Below, one piece after another: positions 15,310-23,657 of a stretch of 26,295 bases of DNA. The notes beneath the pieces are model-generated. The model had not been told where the DNA came from, made no database searches, and was given only the letters and a program-made list of their open reading frames with translations. The translations under genes were made by a program, and so were the position numbers. Every line of letters begins with the position of its first letter. Position 1 is the stretch's first letter. Source of the DNA: JAHDFB01 sp964607315 (lineage in GTDB: Bacteria > Bacteroidota > Bacteroidia > Chitinophagales > Saprospiraceae); the NCBI GenBank assembly GCA_964607315.1, contig CAZSKA010000024.1, forward strand, positions 1 to 26,295, written 5' to 3'.

Positions 15310-15655
15310 TAAAAGCTGCTCTTACTTTTTTGGGTAAACTATCCCAAACTAAATCATAGGAATGGTCTATCAAATCAATTACTTGTCGATCAGTTAAATT
15401 ACCTTCACAAACTACTGTATTCCAATGCTTTTTATTCATATGATATCCTGGAGTAATATCTTCAAATTCTTCTCTTAATTCAATTGCTTTTTCAGGATCA
15501 CATTTAAGATTAATTGCAAATGGCTCTCTTTTCAGTCCGCATAAAGCAAACATTTTACCTAAAACTTTGAAAACTAATGTGTATTCATCGAAGGGAAATG
15601 ATTCTTCAACTCCTGGTTTGGAAAGGCAATAGAGACGTAAATCTTCAATATTCAT
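15296..15655 (-). CDS. MmcQ/YjbR family protein (CyaY-like fold)
   Basis: 119 residues, the normal length of the family. It opens IEDLRLYCLSKPGVEESFPFDE, and has VFKVLGKMFAL, a FAINLKCDP segment, and the characteristic GYHMNKKHWNTV, all hallmarks of MmcQ/YjbR proteins. The fold resembles CyaY and some members bind DNA, but the biochemical role is unknown. It is the first gene of a two-gene operon with the FAD oxidoreductase (14-base overlap). A consensus -7 element ends five bases before the ATG, so the mRNA is probably leaderless or nearly so. Confidence 0.82.
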   Translation of the reverse strand: MNIEDLRLYCLSKPGVEESFPFDEYTLVFKVLGKMFALCGLKREPFAINLKCDPEKAIELREEFEDITPGYHMNKKHWNTVVCEGNLTDRQVIDLIDHSYDLVWDSLPKKVRAAFNEGS

Positions 15656-15660
15656 ATTTC

Positions 15661-15668
15661 CAAAGATA
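15661..15668 (-). promoter_or_regulatory. -7 promoter element (TATCTTTG) of the MmcQ/YjbR gene
   Basis: Exact TAnnTTTG on the minus strand, ending five bases before the ATG at 15655 and lying in the 30-base gap after GTP cyclohydrolase II. No -33 TTG at normal spacing. Confidence 0.5.
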
Positions 15669-15685
15669 ATTTAAGTCGAGCAATA

Positions 15686-16273
15686 TTAGAACATATGTCC
15701 CATCCTATTTTTCTTAGTAGCAAAATAGCCTACGTTTTCTTTTTTTGTAGGCAATATAATAGGAACTCTTTCACTAACATTTATACCATGATTCTTCAAA
15801 TAGCCTAATTTTTCAGGATTGTTAGTCATTAGTCTAACGCTACCTATATTAAGGTACTTAAGAATAGATATAGCATCTTGATATTCTCGCGAATCTGCTT
15901 GATGCCCTAATGCTAAATTTGCATCTACTGTGTCAAGTCCTTTTTGCTGAAGACTATATGCCTTTAATTTTTCGATCAAACCGATACCTCTTCCCTCTTG
16001 TCGTAAATAGATTACAACGCCACTTTTCTCAGCAATAGATTTTAAGCTGAAATCAAGTTGTTCACCGCAATCACATTTACTGGAACCAAAAACATCTCCT
16101 GTCATACATTCTGAATGAATTCTCATCAGTACGGATTCATTCACGTCTAACATAGGAGATACTATTGCTAAGTGAGGCATCTTTTCTTTCTCATCATAAG
16201 CAAAAGCTATCATTCTAAAATCACCATATTCAGTAGGTACAAGGGCTTCTGATTGTATTACAACTTCTTTCAT
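15686..16273 (-). CDS. ribA: GTP cyclohydrolase II, stand-alone
   Basis: 195 residues, matching E. coli RibA (196). It converts GTP to 2,5-diamino-6-ribosylamino-4(3H)-pyrimidinone 5-phosphate, formate and pyrophosphate, the first riboflavin step. The zinc cysteines are Cys56, Cys67 and Cys69 in SECMTGDVFGSSKCDC; the GTP-binding and catalytic part has RQEGRGIGL (91-99), and NNPEK and YFATKKNRMGH near the end are conserved. The ATG at 16273 is chosen because upstream residues are unlike RibA and a -7 element falls within them. Bacteroidota often have a RibB-RibA fusion, so a free RibA is worth noting; it could be the housekeeping enzyme or supply the RibD-C/PTPS-like operon. The transcript leader has no FMN riboswitch. 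Confidence 0.92.
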   Translation of the reverse strand: MKEVVIQSEALVPTEYGDFRMIAFAYDEKEKMPHLAIVSPMLDVNESVLMRIHSECMTGDVFGSSKCDCGEQLDFSLKSIAEKSGVVIYLRQEGRGIGLIEKLKAYSLQQKGLDTVDANLALGHQADSREYQDAISILKYLNIGSVRLMTNNPEKLGYLKNHGINVSERVPIILPTKKENVGYFATKKNRMGHMF

Positions 16274-16337
16274 ATAATGCTTAACAGTGCTATTAGTTAT
16301 TAGTTCTTTGGAGAACAAATAATTGTAAAAAATACGA

Positions 16338-16345
16338 CAAAAGTA
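16338..16345 (-). promoter_or_regulatory. -7 promoter element (TACTTTTG) of ribA
   Basis: Exact TAnnTTTG on the minus strand. It predicts a leader of about 60 bases before the ATG at 16273. The leader holds a small GTTCT/AGAAC hairpin (16303-16307 and 16312-16316). Confidence 0.5.
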
Positions 16346-16460
16346 AAAAGTCTCAAAGACTACACACATTTTTCTATCAAAATGAAATGTATTCTTTGAA
16401 ACTTAAATAATCTTTAGTATAACTAAATTATTAAATAATAAGACAATTGATCTTATTCAA

Positions 16461-17066
16461 TTAATATGAATGTTTGCCTATATTCCAATTACCTTCATCA
16501 TTTGTTAAATATTTTTCAGCAGACTCTACAGCAGGTTCTTCTAACATTGTCCCCATAGAATCGTTCCATCTGTTAAGATAGCCGAACAAAGCTATAACAC
16601 CCATGATTTCAACAATTTCACCAGAATCCCAATGTTTTCTCATATTCTCAGAAATCTCATCATTAACTTCATTAGGAACTCTTGAAGCAGCAATTGTCAA
16701 ATCAAAAGCAGCTCTTTCGGCATCTGTAAAAGAAGGATGTGTTTTATATTCCCAAATATTAGCCATTTTATTTTCTTCGGCTCCATATCTTTCGGCAGCT
16801 CTTATAGCATGTGCTTCACAATATCTACATCCTGTTGTCATACTTGATAGATAGGCAACTAACCTTTTTAATGCACTTGTAACACGTCCTTTATTTTCCA
16901 TTACGGATTGGTTCATTTCAAGAAATGCTTCTGAAATTCTTGGTCTATGCATCATAGTAAACAATGAATTAGGAGTAAAACCTAAAGTCTCATTATAAAA
17001 GTCAATCATTTCCTGTAATTCAGGATTACTATCTCTGTCCAAAGGACGTACTAATGGTTGTTTCAT
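16461..17066 (-). CDS. AhpD-like carboxymuconolactone decarboxylase family protein (peroxidase-related)
   Basis: 201 residues, all helical, with the AhpD redox motif TTGCRYCEAHAIRAAE: Cys80, Cys83 and His86, and a glutamate in the proton-relay position. The family includes alkylhydroperoxidases and many proteins of this length called peroxidase-related. It probably reduces a peroxide or acts as a thiol reductant in the cytosol. It begins 18 bases after the stop of 4-hydroxyphenylpyruvate dioxygenase, so it is the last gene of a marR-hppD-ahpD-like operon. A 187-base gap separates it from ribA; no terminator was recognised there. The link to tyrosine breakdown is by position only. Confidence 0.8.
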   Translation of the reverse strand: MKQPLVRPLDRDSNPELQEMIDFYNETLGFTPNSLFTMMHRPRISEAFLEMNQSVMENKGRVTSALKRLVAYLSSMTTGCRYCEAHAIRAAERYGAEENKMANIWEYKTHPSFTDAERAAFDLTIAASRVPNEVNDEISENMRKHWDSGEIVEIMGVIALFGYLNRWNDSMGTMLEEPAVESAEKYLTNDEGNWNIGKHSY

Positions 17067-17084
17067 TTTAAATTTTTATTGAAA

Positions 17085-18209
17085 TTAAAGTGTACCACGA
17101 AGTTCTTGTTCTCTTTCTATTGCTTCAAATAATGCTTTGAAGTTACCTTTTCCAAACGATTTAGCTCCTTTTCTCTGAATGATTTCAAAGAACATTGTAG
17201 GGCGAGCTTGAATAGTTTTAGTGAAAATTTGTAACAAGTAACCTTCGTCATCTCTATCTACAAGAATGCCTAATTCTTTTAAAGGTTCAATATCTTCATC
17301 AATTTTTCCAACTCTTTCTTGCAAAGTGTCGTAGTATGTAGTAGGAACTTTTAGAAAATCTACACCTCTATTTTTTAAAGCTGTAACTGTTTCTATAATA
17401 TTGTCAGTTGCAACTGCTATATGTTGAACTCCTTCACCTTCATAAAAATCAAGATATTCTTCAATTTGTGATTTTCTTTTACCTTCAGCAGGCTCATTAA
17501 TAGGAAATTTTATTCTACCATTTCCATTACTCATTACCTTACTCATTAAGGCTGTGTACTCTGTAGAAATATCATTATCATCAAATGAGATAATTTGAGC
17601 AAAACCCATTACTTTTTCATAAAATTCAACCCATTTGTTCATTTGCCCCCATCCAACATTGCCTACCATATGATCAACATATTTTAGCCCAATTGGCTCA
17701 GGGTTATAATCTCTTTTTAGTTCTTTAAAACCAGGAAGAAATATGCCATTATAGTTTTTTCGTTCTACAAAAATATGTACAACTTCTCCATAGGTATAGA
17801 TACCTGAACGTACGACTTTACCATATTTATCCTCTTCTAGAGTAGGTTCCATATATGACTTTGCACCTCTTTTTACAGCTTCATTATAAGAGCTAGTTGC
17901 GTCATCAACCCATAAAGCAACCACTTTTACACCATCTCCATGTTTATCTATATGAGCACCGATTGCAGTTTCACTTTTAAGGGGACTAGTCAAGACTACT
18001 CTAATTTTATCTTGAATTAAAACATATGATTCTGAAACTGTATTACCAGTTTCAAGTCCTGAATAAGCTAAATCGGCAAAGCCAAAAGCTGATTTATAAT
18101 AATGTGCGGCTTGTTTGCTATTACTCACATATAACTCAATATAGTCAGTACCTAGCAAAGGCATGAAATCTTCAGCTTTGTCAAATAATTTAGGTAAATT
18201 CGTATCCAT
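17085..18209 (-). CDS. hppD: 4-hydroxyphenylpyruvate dioxygenase
   Basis: 374 residues, typical of the enzyme, which converts 4-hydroxyphenylpyruvate and oxygen to homogentisate and carbon dioxide in tyrosine degradation (also a source of pyomelanin or of ring precursors). Two vicinal-oxygen-chelate domains are seen. The Fe(II) ligands sit in the C-terminal one: His180 (VDHMVGNV), His263 (GVQHIAVATDNI) and Glu342 (FFEIIQRKG); the C-terminal helix with GFGKGNF-like GAKSFGKGNFKALFEAIE is present. The upstream MarR gene ends 45 bases before it and a perfect 12-bp palindrome fills part of that gap, a likely control site. No homogentisate dioxygenase gene is nearby. Confidence 0.93.
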   Translation of the reverse strand: MDTNLPKLFDKAEDFMPLLGTDYIELYVSNSKQAAHYYKSAFGFADLAYSGLETGNTVSESYVLIQDKIRVVLTSPLKSETAIGAHIDKHGDGVKVVALWVDDATSSYNEAVKRGAKSYMEPTLEEDKYGKVVRSGIYTYGEVVHIFVERKNYNGIFLPGFKELKRDYNPEPIGLKYVDHMVGNVGWGQMNKWVEFYEKVMGFAQIISFDDNDISTEYTALMSKVMSNGNGRIKFPINEPAEGKRKSQIEEYLDFYEGEGVQHIAVATDNIIETVTALKNRGVDFLKVPTTYYDTLQERVGKIDEDIEPLKELGILVDRDDEGYLLQIFTKTIQARPTMFFEIIQRKGAKSFGKGNFKALFEAIEREQELRGTL

Positions 18210-18234
18210 AAAACTGTTTTATGTAAAAATAACC

Positions 18235-18262
18235 CAAAATAGTTGTTCATACAACTATTTTG
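18235..18262. promoter_or_regulatory. Perfect 12-bp palindrome upstream of hppD: MarR operator candidate or hairpin
   Basis: CAAAATAGTTGT (18235-18246) and ACAACTATTTTG (18251-18262) are perfect inverted copies around TCAT. The core TTGT-n4-ACAA resembles MarR-family operators. It overlaps the stop codon of the MarR gene and lies 26 bases before the hppD ATG. As minus-strand RNA it would be a 12-bp hairpin followed by GGGTTATTTTT, so a weak terminator or attenuator is the alternative. Confidence 0.55.
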
Positions 18263-18683
18263 AATAATTGTCGAAAATTCTATTAATCTTATCAAGTAGT
18301 GATGAAACTTCATCGTCATCAAAAGATGCTAGGCCAATATTTCTCAGTTTTACGACCTCAGGATTAAGAATGGAAACAATATTTCGACCTTCCTCTGTCA
18401 ATTGAATCTTAAAGAGTCTTTTATCTTCTTCGTGGACTTGTTTGTTGATAAATCCATTTGCAATAAGTTTTAAAAGGATTCTAGAAATACTCGGAGCATC
18501 TTTAAAGCTTTTCGCCACAAGCTCTTTTTGACTCAGTACATTATCCGGATAAAGTATATCTAGAACTACCCATTGTTCCGGACTTATATTTATACCATGT
18601 TCCTTAAATAACTGGTGAAATCTAAGTTTGATAATTCTAGTTGTTCTTTCAAAAAGAAATCCTATTGCGTGATTAGAATTCAT
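18255..18683 (-). CDS. MarR-family transcriptional regulator
   Basis: 142 residues with the MarR winged helix-turn-helix: ISPEQWVVLDILY, LSQKELVAKSFKDAPSISRILLKLIANGFI as recognition part, and the wing EEDKRLFKIQLTEEGR. Flanking helices (about 5-25 and 108-140) would form the dimer interface. MarR proteins are usually repressors relieved by a phenolic or other small ligand, and a position just upstream of 4-hydroxyphenylpyruvate dioxygenase suggests an aromatic one; that is inference. The nearby palindrome at 18235-18262 is the likely target. It is divergent from the sodium symporter over 59 bases, which hold a weaker AATAAT-GT-ATTATT inverted repeat (18704-18717). Confidence 0.85.
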   Translation of the reverse strand: MNSNHAIGFLFERTTRIIKLRFHQLFKEHGINISPEQWVVLDILYPDNVLSQKELVAKSFKDAPSISRILLKLIANGFINKQVHEEDKRLFKIQLTEEGRNIVSILNPEVVKLRNIGLASFDDDEVSSLLDKINRIFDNYSK

Positions 18684-18742
18684 TTAAATTATATATGATT
18701 TGTAATAATGTATTATTTTGGTAGCATAAATAAAAGAAAATA

Positions 18743-20527
18743 ATGGAATTATCTACATTGGATTGGTTAATAATAGTGATTTATTTCATTTTCATCCTTT
18801 CAGTAGGTTTATATTTTTCAAAAAAATCAGGCAAGAATTTAGGAGAATACTTCTTAAGTGGAAGGAATATGCCTTGGTGGTTATTGGGTTTAAGTATGGT
18901 AGCTACTACCTTTTCAGCGGATACTCCAAACTTAGTTACTGAACTAGTCAGGAAAGATGGAGTCTCAGGAAATTGGGCATGGTGGGCATTTTTAATAACT
19001 GGTATGATCACTGTGTTTATTTATAGTAAATTGTGGAGACGTTCAATGGTTCTTACAGATATAGAGTTCTATGAATTAAGATATAGTGGAAATATTGCAA
19101 AATTTTTAAGGGGATTTAGAGCTCTTTATTTAGGACTTGTATTTAATGTTTTAGTAATGGGAGCTGTTTCATTAGCTGCTATAAAATTCGGTGAAATCAT
19201 ACTAGGACTTGAGGGTTGGCAAACATTGCTTATTGCTGGTTCGATAACAATGCTATATTCTTATTTAGGTGGATTGAAAGCAATATTAATTACAGATTTT
19301 GTCCAATTTTCTTTAGCAATGATAGGATCAATTTGGGCATGTATATATCTGGTGAACTTGGAAGAAGTAGGAGGTGTCACTAACTTATTGTCTCATCCTA
19401 ATGTGAGTGGTAAATTGAATTTCTTCCCAGAAATGAATAATCCTTCTGTTTATGTTCCAGTTTTACTAATTCCATTAGCTGTGCAATGGTGGGCTTCTTA
19501 TTATCCAGGAGCAGAACCTGGTGGAGGTGGATATATAGCACAAAGAATGTTTTCAGCTAAAAACGAAAAAAATGCAGTAGGAGCTACCCTATTATTTAAT
19601 GTGGCACATTATGCATTACGTCCATGGCCTTGGATACTTATTGCATTTGTTTCCTTGGTCATCTTCCCTGAAGTTACAGATATTCAAAGTGTTTTTCCAA
19701 ATGTTGACCCTGCAAAATTAGGTGAAGATACTGCATATCCGGCAATGTTGAGTTACCTTCCAGCTGGTTTACTAGGTTTAGTTGCAGCATCATTAATTGC
19801 AGCATTTATGTCAACTATGTCAACTCAGATGAATTTAGGCGCGTCGTACTTAGTAAATGATTTCTATAAAAGATTTATAAATCCTTCCGCATCAGAGAAT
19901 CAATTAGTGTATTACGCTAGACTTTTTACTTTGATATCTGGTGTACTAGGAATGCTATTAGGTCTAATGTTAACTTCTGCTAAAAATGCATTCGATTTAT
20001 TACTTGTAGTGGGTGCAGGTACAGGATTAATTTTTATTGTAAGATGGTTTTGGTGGAGAATCAATGCAATAAGTGAGATCGTAGCTATGATTGCAAGTAT
20101 TATTGTAGCTTCATCTTTTTTGATTTACAATAATAGTACAACAGATAAAATTGACAGTTGGAAAGTATTATGTATAGGGACTGGAATCACTACATTGTCA
20201 TGGATATTAACAGCTCTATTCACGAAACCAACAGATTCCAAGACTCTATTAGCATTCTATAATAAAATTAGGCCTTCAGCTATTGGATGGAGGGGCTTTA
20301 GAGCCCAAATGAAAAAAGAAGGTACTATCTTGAATGATTATCCATCTTCCCTTGGTCTCGAAATCATTCTATCAACATTTGGCATAATTGGTGTTTACTC
20401 TGCCTTGTTTTCTGTGGGGAATCTTATTTATAAGAAATATACACTTGGTATAGTTCTTGGGATTTTAGCTATTTCATGTATATCATATGTTATCTTTAAT
20501 ATCAGAAATAAAATGAATGTAGATTAG
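18743..20527 (+). CDS. Sodium:solute symporter (SSS/SLC5 family)
   Basis: 594 residues, strongly hydrophobic, with about 13-15 membrane helices. It opens DWLIIVIYFIFILSVGLYFS and has the family core FLSGRNMPWWLLGLSMVATTFSADTPN (read as YFLSGRNMPWW, then LLGLSMVATTF, then SADTPN) and YSYLGGLKAILITDFVQF, both typical of SSS transporters. It couples uptake of a small organic solute (sugar, amino acid or carboxylate) to sodium entry across the inner membrane. The subfamily with SADTPN is frequent in Bacteroidota, with no substrate known to me. It is divergent from the MarR gene, so shared control and uptake of an aromatic or keto acid are possible but unproven. A bidirectional terminator follows. 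Confidence 0.85.
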   Translation: MELSTLDWLIIVIYFIFILSVGLYFSKKSGKNLGEYFLSGRNMPWWLLGLSMVATTFSADTPNLVTELVRKDGVSGNWAWWAFLITGMITVFIYSKLWRRSMVLTDIEFYELRYSGNIAKFLRGFRALYLGLVFNVLVMGAVSLAAIKFGEIILGLEGWQTLLIAGSITMLYSYLGGLKAILITDFVQFSLAMIGSIWACIYLVNLEEVGGVTNLLSHPNVSGKLNFFPEMNNPSVYVPVLLIPLAVQWWASYYPGAEPGGGGYIAQRMFSAKNEKNAVGATLLFNVAHYALRPWPWILIAFVSLVIFPEVTDIQSVFPNVDPAKLGEDTAYPAMLSYLPAGLLGLVAASLIAAFMSTMSTQMNLGASYLVNDFYKRFINPSASENQLVYYARLFTLISGVLGMLLGLMLTSAKNAFDLLLVVGAGTGLIFIVRWFWWRINAISEIVAMIASIIVASSFLIYNNSTTDKIDSWKVLCIGTGITTLSWILTALFTKPTDSKTLLAFYNKIRPSAIGWRGFRAQMKKEGTILNDYPSSLGLEIILSTFGIIGVYSALFSVGNLIYKKYTLGIVLGILAISCISYVIFNIRNKMNVD

Positions 20528-20556
20528 GTGTTTAATACCATTTAATACTATAAATG

Positions 20557-20590
20557 AAAAAAGGCCATCTCAAAAAGAGATAGCCTTTGT
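20557..20590. terminator. Bidirectional terminator between the symporter gene and dnaK
   Basis: AAAGGCCATCTC (20560-20571) and GAGATAGCCTTT (20577-20588) form a 12-bp stem with one mismatch and an AAAAA loop. On the minus strand a run of T follows (towards TTTTTTCATTT), so it best serves dnaK; on the plus strand only TTTGTATAT follows. It lies between convergent stops. Confidence 0.8.
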
Positions 20591-20609
20591 ATATATCAGT
20601 TAATAAGTC

Positions 20610-22526
20610 TTACTTATCCTCTTCAACTTCTTCGAACTCAACATCAGTCACATCTTCATCTCCTGAATCTGATCCTCCATCCTCAGCACCCGTTTGGGCT
20701 CCTGGATTAGGGTTTTCTTGACCTGCTCCAGCTTGGTACATATCTTGGCTTGCTTCTTGCCAAGCTGTATTCAATTCAGTCATAGCTGTTTCAATTCTAG
20801 CCATGTCCTGGAGTTTATGCGCTTCTTTTAGTTCATCAGAAGCCTTCTGGATTCTGTCTTTTTTATCAGCAGGAAGTTTTTCACCATATTCTTTAAGTTG
20901 CTTTTCCGTTTGAAAAACTAATGAATCGGCTTCATTTAACTTACTTGCTTTCTCTTTTGCAGCATTGTCTGATTCAGCATTAGCTTCAGCTTCAGCTTTC
21001 ATTCTTGCTATTTCTTCATCAGATAAACCAGTAGATGCTTCAATTCTAATATTTTGCTCTTTTCCAGTTCCTTTGTCTTTTGCAAATACGCTCAAAATAC
21101 CATTTGCATCAATATCGAAAGTAACCTCTATCTGAGGAACTCCTCTTGGTGCTGGAGGAATACTATCTAAGATAAATCTACCGATAGATCTATTGTCTCT
21201 TGCCATTGCTCTTTCACCCTGTAATATATGAATCTCAACAGAAGGTTGATTATCAACAGCAGTAGAATACACTTTAGATTTCTTAGTAGGTATTGTAGAA
21301 TTAGCTTCTATTACAACATCATAGATATTGTTCATTGTCTCAATTCCAAAAGAAAGAGGAATAACATCAAGTAAAAGTACATCTTGAACATCTCCACTTA
21401 AAACTCCACCTTGGATAGCTGCACCTACTGCAACAACTTCGTCAGGGTTTACTGATTTATTAGGAGCTTTACCGAAAAATTCAGCAACTGCTTCTTGAAC
21501 TTTTGGGATCCTAGTAGAACCACCTACTAAAATGATCTCATCTATATCATTTTTTGATAATCCAGCATCTTTTAGAGCTTCTTGACAAGGCGTCAATGTT
21601 CTTTTAACTAGATCAGCTGCTAACATTTCAAATTTTGCTCTTGATAATTTTAGCACTAAGTGTTTAGGAACACCATCCACAGCTGTCACATATGGCAAAT
21701 TGATTTCAGTTTCATTACCACTTGACAACTCAATTTTAGCTTTTTCTGCAGCTTCTTTTAGTCTTTGGAGAGCCATAGGATCTTTTCTTAAATCCATATT
21801 CTCTTGTTCCTTAAATGATTCAGCTAACCAATCAATAATAACTTGATCAAAATCATCACCACCTAAGTGTGTATCTCCATTCGTTGATTTTACTTCGAAT
21901 ACACCATCTCCTAATTCTAGAATAGAGATGTCAAATGTTCCACCACCAAGGTCAAAAACTGCAATTGTAGAATCTTCCATTTTCTTGTCTAATCCATATG
22001 CCAACGCTGCTGCTGTTGGTTCATTGATTATTCTTGAAATTTTCAATCCTGCAATTTCGCCTGCTTCTTTTGTAGCTTGTCTTTGTGCATCATTAAAGTA
22101 TGCAGGGACAGTAACAACGGCTTCTGTTACCTCAGAACCTAAAAAGTCTTCTGCTGTTTTCTTCATCTTTTGAAGAATCATCGCAGATATCTCCTGTGGT
22201 GTATATTTCCTATCATTTATTGTTACCCTTACTGTGTCGTTATCACCTTTTACAACTTCATAAGAATTTCTTCCAATTTCATTTGATACTTCGCCATAAC
22301 GATTACCCATGAATCTTTTGATTGAAGAAATAGTTCTTGTTGGATTTGTAATCGCTTGCCTTTTAGCAGGATCTCCAATTTTTCTTTCGCCGTTATCCAA
22401 AAATGCTACAACCGATGGAGTTGTTCTTCTACCTTCTTGATTTGGTATAACAACTGGTTCATTCCCTTCCATCACTGCAACGCATGAATTAGTTGTACCT
22501 AAATCAATTCCAATAATTTTACCCAT
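20610..22526 (-). CDS. dnaK: Molecular chaperone DnaK (Hsp70)
   Basis: 638 residues, full length. It starts GKIIGIDLGTTNSCVAVMEG, the Hsp70 phosphate-binding motif, and has NEPTAAALAYGLDK, DLGGGTFDISILE and ILVGGSTRIPKVQ in the ATPase domain (to about 380), the linker VLLLDVIPLSFGIE, the substrate-binding domain, and a C-terminal lid ending in a Gly/Asn/Gln-rich stretch and the acidic EEVEEDK. It folds and protects proteins with DnaJ and GrpE, neither of which is adjacent. It appears to be transcribed alone; the upstream 144 bases hold no CIRCE element or clear TAnnTTTG. The downstream hairpin is a strong terminator. Confidence 0.98.
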   Translation of the reverse strand: MGKIIGIDLGTTNSCVAVMEGNEPVVIPNQEGRRTTPSVVAFLDNGERKIGDPAKRQAITNPTRTISSIKRFMGNRYGEVSNEIGRNSYEVVKGDNDTVRVTINDRKYTPQEISAMILQKMKKTAEDFLGSEVTEAVVTVPAYFNDAQRQATKEAGEIAGLKISRIINEPTAAALAYGLDKKMEDSTIAVFDLGGGTFDISILELGDGVFEVKSTNGDTHLGGDDFDQVIIDWLAESFKEQENMDLRKDPMALQRLKEAAEKAKIELSSGNETEINLPYVTAVDGVPKHLVLKLSRAKFEMLAADLVKRTLTPCQEALKDAGLSKNDIDEIILVGGSTRIPKVQEAVAEFFGKAPNKSVNPDEVVAVGAAIQGGVLSGDVQDVLLLDVIPLSFGIETMNNIYDVVIEANSTIPTKKSKVYSTAVDNQPSVEIHILQGERAMARDNRSIGRFILDSIPPAPRGVPQIEVTFDIDANGILSVFAKDKGTGKEQNIRIEASTGLSDEEIARMKAEAEANAESDNAAKEKASKLNEADSLVFQTEKQLKEYGEKLPADKKDRIQKASDELKEAHKLQDMARIETAMTELNTAWQEASQDMYQAGAGQENPNPGAQTGAEDGGSDSGDEDVTDVEFEEVEEDK

Positions 22527-22670
22527 TATATATCGTGTTTTATTTTACGTTATTAAATTACACGATTATAATGTCAATTAATATGCCATTACTAAAACCA
22601 TGACATATTGATAGGATTCGTCTTTAAATATGACAATTTTATGCTAAAAGATATGACAGATAGTCACTTC

Positions 22671-23645
22671 TTATTGAAAGTTTAGATTTCTAGTGAATCT
22701 TCCATCCGCTAATGAATCCTTAGTAGGAGTTCCTATAAATTGATTTTCTAAAATCATAATTTCTCTTTCTGCTACTAAACCAAGTCCTGAAGATAAATTA
22801 GTATAAACAGGAAGAGGCTGAGAACTTGTAATTCCAGTATTGGCTGTTAAGAAATTTTGATATTGTTCCATTTCCTCACCACTATATTCTATAACTATAT
22901 TGAAGAAATTGAAAACTCTAATCAATGAAGGTCCTTCCTCTAAATTATTTCCAAAAGTTTTATAGAAATCAATACCAGGCGCTTCTGCAAAATTCTGATC
23001 TTTAAACGTTCCTAAATTCCACGTTAACCATCTTTCTTCTAATTCAGGTTCTTCATCAGATAAATCTGCCTCACTGTAATTTAGTTGAATGCTAATGTTA
23101 TACTCAATACCAGGATTTTCTTCTGGTTCTACCCATTGTAATTTATATGATGCTTCAGTTGGGAAATTTGGAGAGGGAGTTATAACAAGTAATTCTCCTA
23201 ATAAATTAATAGTAGCAGTAACAGGATCAGCACTTTCTCCAGTTAAAATAGAAACTTGAACTTCATCGTTGAATTCAAAATCATCTTCTTCACCTTCATA
23301 GTGGTAAACAAAATTAGGATCAGTTGGAAAGAAACCTTCTTCTCTTTGTTCTCCTAATTCAGATCCATCAATTCTAGAAAGTTCGAAACTAGTTCCTTGT
23401 GTTAAGTTATTAAGAGAAACAGTTGCATTTTGATAGTAAACCTGATCTGGATCTTCAGCTAATTCGGCAGGTGGTATAAATTGATCAATAAAACCTCGTT
23501 CTAATCTGACTACTTGCTCATTTGAAGTAGCTGACAATAATGAATAAACCACAGATACATCTGCACCTTCTTCTACTAAATCTAGTGTATTATCGCAAGA
23601 CGCTAATAGAAACAAACCGCAAATTAAAATATAAATATTCCTCAT
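22671..23645 (-). CDS. Hypothetical lipoprotein (loosely like DUF4249)
   Basis: 324 residues. The signal peptide MRNIYILICGLFLLASC ends in a lipobox with Cys17, so it is a lipoprotein, probably of the outer membrane. The mature part is acidic and beta-rich, with SLLSATSNEQVVRLERGF, then repeats of short strands and a C-terminal LADGRFTRNLNFQ. The layout resembles DUF4249-type lipoproteins found beside TonB receptors in Bacteroidota, but no receptor gene is adjacent and I am not certain of the family. A consensus -7 element ends four bases before the ATG, so it is transcribed on its own. Function unknown. Confidence 0.65.
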   Translation of the reverse strand: MRNIYILICGLFLLASCDNTLDLVEEGADVSVVYSLLSATSNEQVVRLERGFIDQFIPPAELAEDPDQVYYQNATVSLNNLTQGTSFELSRIDGSELGEQREEGFFPTDPNFVYHYEGEEDDFEFNDEVQVSILTGESADPVTATINLLGELLVITPSPNFPTEASYKLQWVEPEENPGIEYNISIQLNYSEADLSDEEPELEERWLTWNLGTFKDQNFAEAPGIDFYKTFGNNLEEGPSLIRVFNFFNIVIEYSGEEMEQYQNFLTANTGITSSQPLPVYTNLSSGLGLVAEREIMILENQFIGTPTKDSLADGRFTRNLNFQ

Positions 23646-23649
23646 ATCG

Positions 23650-23657
23650 CAAAATTA
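23650..23657 (-). promoter_or_regulatory. -7 promoter element (TAATTTTG) of the lipoprotein gene
   Basis: Exact TAnnTTTG on the minus strand, ending four bases before the ATG at 23645. The stretch GTAATTTTGCGATATG parallels GTACCTTTGCGCTATG at the helicase gene. Confidence 0.55.

Noticed and set aside
16274..16337. Possible FMN riboswitch in the ribA leader
   Set aside because: The leader is about 60 bases and lacks the conserved RFN sequence; the small hairpin there is unrelated.
16274..16369. N-terminal extension of GTP cyclohydrolase II to an ATG at 16369
   Set aside because: The extra residues are unlike RibA and the -7 promoter element lies within them.
22600..22658. Three direct copies of ATGACA upstream of dnaK (22600, 22630, 22653)
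   Set aside because: A six-base word spaced irregularly (30 and 23 bases) in AT-rich DNA; chance cannot be excluded and no known heat-shock element matches.
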